From: DATKYV01 sp035528275
Lineage (GTDB): Bacteria > Acidobacteriota > Terriglobia > UBA7540
Assembly (NCBI GenBank): GCA_035528275.1
Contig: DATKYV010000092.1
Coordinates: 1-26,896, forward strand
Reading direction: 5' to 3'
DNA length: 26,896 nt
Part shown: positions 23,809 to 26,896 of the stretch, piece after piece
Layout of the letters: every line of letters begins with the position of its first letter
How positions within the stretch are numbered: the first letter of the stretch is position 1
Notes under the pieces: model-generated
The model's input: the letters and a program-made list of their open reading frames with translations, nothing else
Databases searched by the model: none
Told to the model about the DNA's origin: nothing
Program-made: the position numbers and the translations under genes

Positions 23809-24816
23809 ATGACCTCTCGCCGTCCCCATCGCTCCCCCGTTATGCCGTCTACCGTCTGCCGTCTACTCCCCGCCGCCTTCTGCTTTCTACTCTCCGCCTT
23901 TTGCCTTCCGCCTTCTTTCTACGGTCTTCCCCCTGCCCGGGGACATTACGAAGTTCTGGAAATCAGTCCGCAGGTTTTTGTCTGGGTTCCGGAAGACATT
24001 CTCGATCAATTGAGTGACCCGCAGTTCAATCGCGCCGGGACTGCGGGGTTCATCTCCACGCCGGAGGGTGTGGTGGTAGTGAATACCACGAACAGTCCGT
24101 TTCACGCGCGCGAGGTGCTCTACGAGATCCGCCGGTGGACCGACCTGCCGGTCCGCTACGTCATCAATACCGGCTCCGCCGGCGACTGCATGCTGGGCAA
24201 CGAGGTCTTCCAGGACCTTCAGGCCACCATCATCTCCACACTCGAGGCGCGTGACGAAATAGGGCTCTACCGCCTGGACCTGGCGCAGCGCATCCGCGAG
24301 GACTTCCGCCTGGAGGCGCGCATGCGGGGTATCCACGTCACCGTGCCGGGCCAGACGTTCGACCTGGAGATGTCGATCAACCTGGGCGGGCGGCAAATTC
24401 GATTGCAGAACCTCGGCGGGGGGCAGTCGCCGGGTGATGCCGTGGTGTATTTGCCGGACGCCAAGGTCCTCTTCCTCGGCCGGCTTTTCTACAGCGGCTA
24501 TTTCCCCAGCATGACTGCGAGCAACGTGCGCCGCTGGATTGAAATTCTTCGTCAAGTGGAAGGCTGGGACGTCGTGACCTACGTTCCCGCGCGCGGGCTG
24601 CCGGGCGGTAAGAAGGAACTTGCGGAGTTTCGCGGCTTTCTCGAGTGGCTGGTGCAGGAGGTTGAACCGCGCGTCCGGCAGGGAATGTCGCTCATCGACA
24701 TCAAGCGCGAGGTCAATCCGCTGGAGAAATACGACTGGCGCGCCCGCGACCTCGCCCCCCGCGCTGTGGAAGCGGTTTACAGACAGACGGCTGACCAGAC
24801 GGCCCCATCTCGATGA
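23809..24816 (+). CDS. Metallo-beta-lactamase-fold protein without its metal ligands (exported)
   Basis: A protein of about 335 residues with the layout of SoxH/GloB-type MBL hydrolases, but with nearly every metal ligand replaced. The HxHxDH motif position reads NTGSAGDCMLGN, leaving only the Asp. The second-site His (normally HTPGD) is Gln in GGGQSPGD. The bridging Asp (normally AGD) is Arg in FLGRLFY, and the last His (normally PGHG) is Arg in PARGLPGG. It is full length with no frameshift, so it looks like a kept pseudoenzyme. A signal peptide (positive n-region, then LLPAAFCFLLSAFCL) lies in CCGTCTA/GCCTTCT-type repeat DNA. The start is uncertain: ATG at 23809 or 23842 (23758 is also open). 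Confidence 0.85.
   Translation: MTSRRPHRSPVMPSTVCRLLPAAFCFLLSAFCLPPSFYGLPPARGHYEVLEISPQVFVWVPEDILDQLSDPQFNRAGTAGFISTPEGVVVVNTTNSPFHAREVLYEIRRWTDLPVRYVINTGSAGDCMLGNEVFQDLQATIISTLEARDEIGLYRLDLAQRIREDFRLEARMRGIHVTVPGQTFDLEMSINLGGRQIRLQNLGGGQSPGDAVVYLPDAKVLFLGRLFYSGYFPSMTASNVRRWIEILRQVEGWDVVTYVPARGLPGGKKELAEFRGFLEWLVQEVEPRVRQGMSLIDIKREVNPLEKYDWRARDLAPRAVEAVYRQTADQTAPSR
23844..23930. repeat. Degenerate CCGTCTA / GCCTTCT tandem repeat
   Basis: The start of the MBL-like gene is built from short pyrimidine-rich units (three CCGTCTR copies, then GCCTTYT-like copies) of a kind common as intergenic filler. Just upstream a hairpin CGAGAGG-CATGA-CCTCTCG (23801-23819) spans the ATG at 23809. The repeat stays open in one frame and there encodes a hydrophobic stretch. 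Confidence 0.6.
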
Positions 24817-24883
24817 CGGCCCGGCAATTCGGCTCAACAACGCCGAGCCACTCGGCGAGAATCGACATTTCAGGAGGCTTGCA

Positions 24884-25309
24884 ATGAAGCTATCACGGCG
24901 GGATTGCTACCGGCTGTTTCCTGCGCTGATCGCCTCGGCGGGTTTTGCCGCCCAGGCGGAGGTGTTGCCGTCCAAAGCTGCTCGCTATGAGGACTTGCCG
25001 GTTCGTTCGAGCGGTGAGAACAGTTTCCGCTCCATCCTTGATGGAGAGACTCACGAAGGCTTCCCGATTGAGGTGCATGCTACTGAGCTAGCTCCGGGCG
25101 CGCTGCCCCATCCCGGCCACCGCCATCGCCACGAAGAGATGTTCCTGATTCGCGAAGGAACCGTGGAAGTCACGATTGAAGGGAAAGGCACCCAACTGGG
25201 ACCGGGGTCCGTGGCCTTCATCGCCTCCAACGAGGAACACGCCATCCGAAACGTCGGCTCGACCCGCGCCAAGTATTTCGTGATTGCCCTGGGCCGCGAC
25301 GACGCCTGA
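24884..25309 (+). CDS. Exported cupin-domain protein (Tat-type signal)
   Basis: A 141-residue single-domain cupin. Motif 1 is ALPHPGHRHRHEEMFLIREG, with the HxH and Glu metal ligands, and motif 2 is GSVAFIASNEEHAIRN, so a metal site is intact. The N-terminus MKLSRRDCYRLFPALIASAG carries a twin-Arg (SRRxxxx) signal, so it is probably exported folded by Tat. AGGAGG lies six bases before the ATG at 24884. The substrate cannot be inferred from the fold. It follows the MBL-like gene by 67 bp and converges on a Tat-exported TIM-barrel gene, suggesting a role in periplasmic metabolism. Confidence 0.88.
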   Translation: MKLSRRDCYRLFPALIASAGFAAQAEVLPSKAARYEDLPVRSSGENSFRSILDGETHEGFPIEVHATELAPGALPHPGHRHRHEEMFLIREGTVEVTIEGKGTQLGPGSVAFIASNEEHAIRNVGSTRAKYFVIALGRDDA

Positions 25310-25373
25310 TCGCCCTCCAGCGGAGACTCTCCTCACCCGGCCTTCCCGGATGTGTGCGAATCCCGCCGTTTGC

Positions 25374-26261
25374 CTAAGCGTCCAACTCCTTCCGGCAAAA
25401 TTCAAAGCACTTCTTGACCTCGACGATGGCGTCCATGCAGGCCTTCCCGTACTCGTATTCGATGTTGGCGGGAATCTTCCAACCGTTGTCGCGCAGCAAG
25501 CGCAGAACGGGACCGATGGGCGTTTCGCCTTCGCCGAAGGGCAGGTTCGCCCCGTGCTCTTTCTTGCGGTCCTTGATGTGGAGGGTGACGATGCGGTCGT
25601 GGTGCTCGCGGATGTACTCGAGGGGATTGCCGCCGGCGGCGGTGAAGTGCCCGACATCGAGGTTGACGCCGATGTACTTTGACGCGCCCTCCATGGCGCG
25701 CGCATAAGTCTCGGCGGTCGAGAATTCGTCGGGGTCTTTGGTGTTGTCGTGGCCGTGGAAGCCCACCATGATCTCGTACTTCTTCGCGTACGTATCCGCG
25801 CGCGGCGCCACGCTGACGTTGGCCGAGGCGGTCACGTATTTCACGCCCAGCGCCTTCGACATTTCGAAGCCGCGCTCGATTTCCTCGTCGGTCATGTCCT
25901 TGCGGAAGCTGTAGTTGTAGGCGTAGAGAAGCACGCCCGCCTGGTCGAATTCCCCTCGAACTTCGTGGAAGAACGAGAGCGGCGTGCTCATGCGCCATTT
26001 GCTCAGTTCTTCGCGCTTCAGGTTTCTTGGTTCCAGGTGTCCTTGCCACAACTCGCATTCGCCCAGCCCGCAGGCGCGATAGGCTTCGATGCAGGCGTCC
26101 AGGGGCCGGTCGCGGAAGGAATAACTCTGGGCGCCGATTTCGACGCCGCGCACTACCGAGTCGATCATCTCTGCCCCCAGCCCGGCCCGGTGGGGAACCA
26201 ACCAGCCGGCCGTTCCGGCAATAAGAATCTTGGTCGCATTACGACGGGATATTGTGCTCAT
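25374..26261 (-). CDS. Exported sugar phosphate isomerase/epimerase-like TIM-barrel protein
   Basis: A 295-residue xylose-isomerase-like TIM barrel (AP endonuclease family 2 fold). The N-terminal SRRNATKILIAGTAGWL is a Tat signal. Barrel-strand ends with probable metal ligands are visible: GECELWQGH, EIMVGFHGHDN, GVNLDVGHFTAAGG, VTLHIKDRK and NIEYEYG. Members act as sugar or inositol isomerases, epimerases or dehydratases; the substrate is unknown. The ATG at 26261 has GGAGG four bases upstream; a longer upstream frame is repeat DNA. It is divergent from rtcB and convergent with the cupin gene. Confidence 0.9.
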   Translation of the reverse strand: MSTISRRNATKILIAGTAGWLVPHRAGLGAEMIDSVVRGVEIGAQSYSFRDRPLDACIEAYRACGLGECELWQGHLEPRNLKREELSKWRMSTPLSFFHEVRGEFDQAGVLLYAYNYSFRKDMTDEEIERGFEMSKALGVKYVTASANVSVAPRADTYAKKYEIMVGFHGHDNTKDPDEFSTAETYARAMEGASKYIGVNLDVGHFTAAGGNPLEYIREHHDRIVTLHIKDRKKEHGANLPFGEGETPIGPVLRLLRDNGWKIPANIEYEYGKACMDAIVEVKKCFEFCRKELDA

Positions 26262-26356
26262 AAGCCCTCCGCAACGTTGAAATGCATCCGATGCGGGGAG
26301 TATAGGGGGGAGCCACGGCGGCGCAAGCGCGCCTTCGGTTGACCGACGGAGGGTAT

Positions 26357-26449
26357 GGTTGGGTAGGGGAGCCCGTCGGCTGACGAGCTCCCGCGGGCCC
26401 TGCACCGTACGGTGAATGGGCGGGAGGGCAGAGCCCTCCCCTACCAACC
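26357..26449. repeat. Compound inverted-repeat element in the TIM-barrel/rtcB intergenic region
   Basis: GGTAGGGGAG (26362-26371) is matched by CTCCCCTACC (26436-26445); allowing one bulge the arms extend to 14 bp. Nested inside are a copy of the CCCGTCGGCTGACG palindrome (26372-26387), a perfect palindrome CACCGTACGGTG (26403-26414) and a hairpin GGGAGGGC-AGA-GCCCTCCC (26422-26440). It has the make-up of a small non-autonomous mobile or REP-type element. The 354-bp gap (26262-26615) otherwise holds the rtcB promoter. Confidence 0.65.
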
Positions 26450-26544
26450 CAATCACTCACATGCGAAAGAGCCGCAGGGATGCAACACACTGCGCTCGGC
26501 TTGCAGACCAGAGAAGATCTGCTCCATCCTGCAACCTTGACGCA

Positions 26545-26577
26545 AGCCCGGCGGAAGAAATGCCGGGCTGTTATAAT
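26545..26577 (+). promoter_or_regulatory. rtcB promoter (extended -10) with an overlapping inverted repeat
   Basis: TGTTATAAT (26569-26577) is a perfect extended -10 (TG-N-TATAAT), placing the RNA start near 26584, some 32 bases before the rtcB ATG. No -35 at normal spacing is seen. Instead an 8-bp perfect inverted repeat AGCCCGGC (26545-26552) / GCCGGGCT (26562-26569) fills the -35 to spacer region and overlaps the T of the extended element, as an operator would. Confidence 0.6.
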
Positions 26578-26615
26578 GAACCGATACCCGTGCTCGCTTT
26601 CCGCCGGAGGCGCCA

Positions 26616-26896
26616 ATGCCTCTTCAAATGAGCCAACTCGAAAAGGTCGACGACTACCGCTGGCTGGTGCCGCAGGGCACGCGGCCCGGAATGCTCACCG
26701 ACGCGCTGATTTTCACCGACGAGCGGTTGCTCAAAGACTTGCTCAAGGACCTCTCGCTCGAGCAGGCGGTGAACGTGGCGATGCTGCCGGGGATCGTCGG
26801 GCGCTCGCTCGCCATGCCGGACATCAATCAAGGCTACGGATTTCCCATCGGGGGCGTGGCGGCCACCGACCCTCAGGAAGGCGGCGTGGTCTCGCC
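26616..26896 (+). CDS. rtcB: RNA-splicing ligase RtcB (3' end beyond the window)
   Basis: RtcB joins 2',3'-cyclic phosphate (or 3'-phosphate) and 5'-OH RNA ends using GTP and Mn2+, in RNA repair or tRNA splicing. Only the first 93 residues are inside the window. They match the family N-terminus: DDYRWLVPQGTRPGM, LEQAVNVAMLPGIVGRSLAMPD, and GYGFPIGGVAA. The usual MPDIHxGYGF reads MPDINQGYGF here, an Asn for a conserved His; this residue is not one of the Mn ligands I know of. GGAGG lies six bases before the ATG. Archease, its activating partner, is encoded 2.8 kb upstream. Confidence 0.93.
   Translation, partial: MPLQMSQLEKVDDYRWLVPQGTRPGMLTDALIFTDERLLKDLLKDLSLEQAVNVAMLPGIVGRSLAMPDINQGYGFPIGGVAATDPQEGGVVS

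Noticed and set aside
1..26896. CRISPR array, toxin-antitoxin or phage-defence system
   Set aside because: No regularly spaced direct repeats, Cas-like proteins, nuclease/ATPase defence modules or small toxin-antitoxin pairs were seen.

Overview
The window looks like the chromosome of a GC-rich, Gram-negative-type bacterium, most plausibly an acidobacterium or close relative. This rests on family resemblance, on the many Tat-type signal peptides and hybrid two-component proteins, and on gene order; nothing here fixes the taxonomy. Most of the window is ordinary housekeeping DNA with accessory material at both edges and many short palindromic repeats between, and sometimes inside, genes.

Layout. 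1-1898 (+): the 3' part of a hybrid histidine kinase, then a membrane protein with a degenerate GGDEF domain. 1899-3489: a mobile-element scar holding a frameshifted, C-terminally deleted IS256-type transposase and a tRNA-3'-end-like fragment. 3490-7019: a PLP sugar aminotransferase (-), a small double zinc-ribbon protein (+) and the lipid II flippase murJ (+). 7060-20463 (-): sixteen consecutive protein genes. Read in the transcribed direction these are thrS-infC-rpmI-rplT-pheS-pheT, two small division proteins (zapB-like, zapA), a 430-bp interval with a candidate structured RNA and palindromic repeats, a ymdB-type phosphodiesterase, then rpmH-rnpA-yidD-yidC-jag-mnmE. 20682-20906 (+): a compact stand-alone unit with promoter, Shine-Dalgarno (SD) site, a 16-codon lysine-rich ORF and a strong terminator. 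20934-23197 (-): a GIDE-domain membrane protein and two tandem LemA proteins. 23355-26896: archease, a metal-site-less metallo-beta-lactamase-fold protein, a Tat-exported cupin, a Tat-exported TIM-barrel protein (-), and the start of rtcB with a near-ideal extended -10 promoter.

How the genes work together. The long minus-strand block links translation (ThrRS, IF-3, L35, L20, PheRS, L34, RNase P protein, MnmE) with membrane-protein insertion (YidC/YidD) and division. Archease and RtcB are functional partners in RNA ligation and lie about 2.8 kb apart.

The features most worth a second look are the 20682-20906 micro-ORF/RNA unit, the metal-ligand-less MBL protein whose signal peptide lies in repeat DNA, the PheT lacking its tRNA-binding domain, the structured RNA between zapA and ymdB, the inverted repeat in the rtcB promoter, and a family of palindromic repeats found even in frame inside coding sequences.
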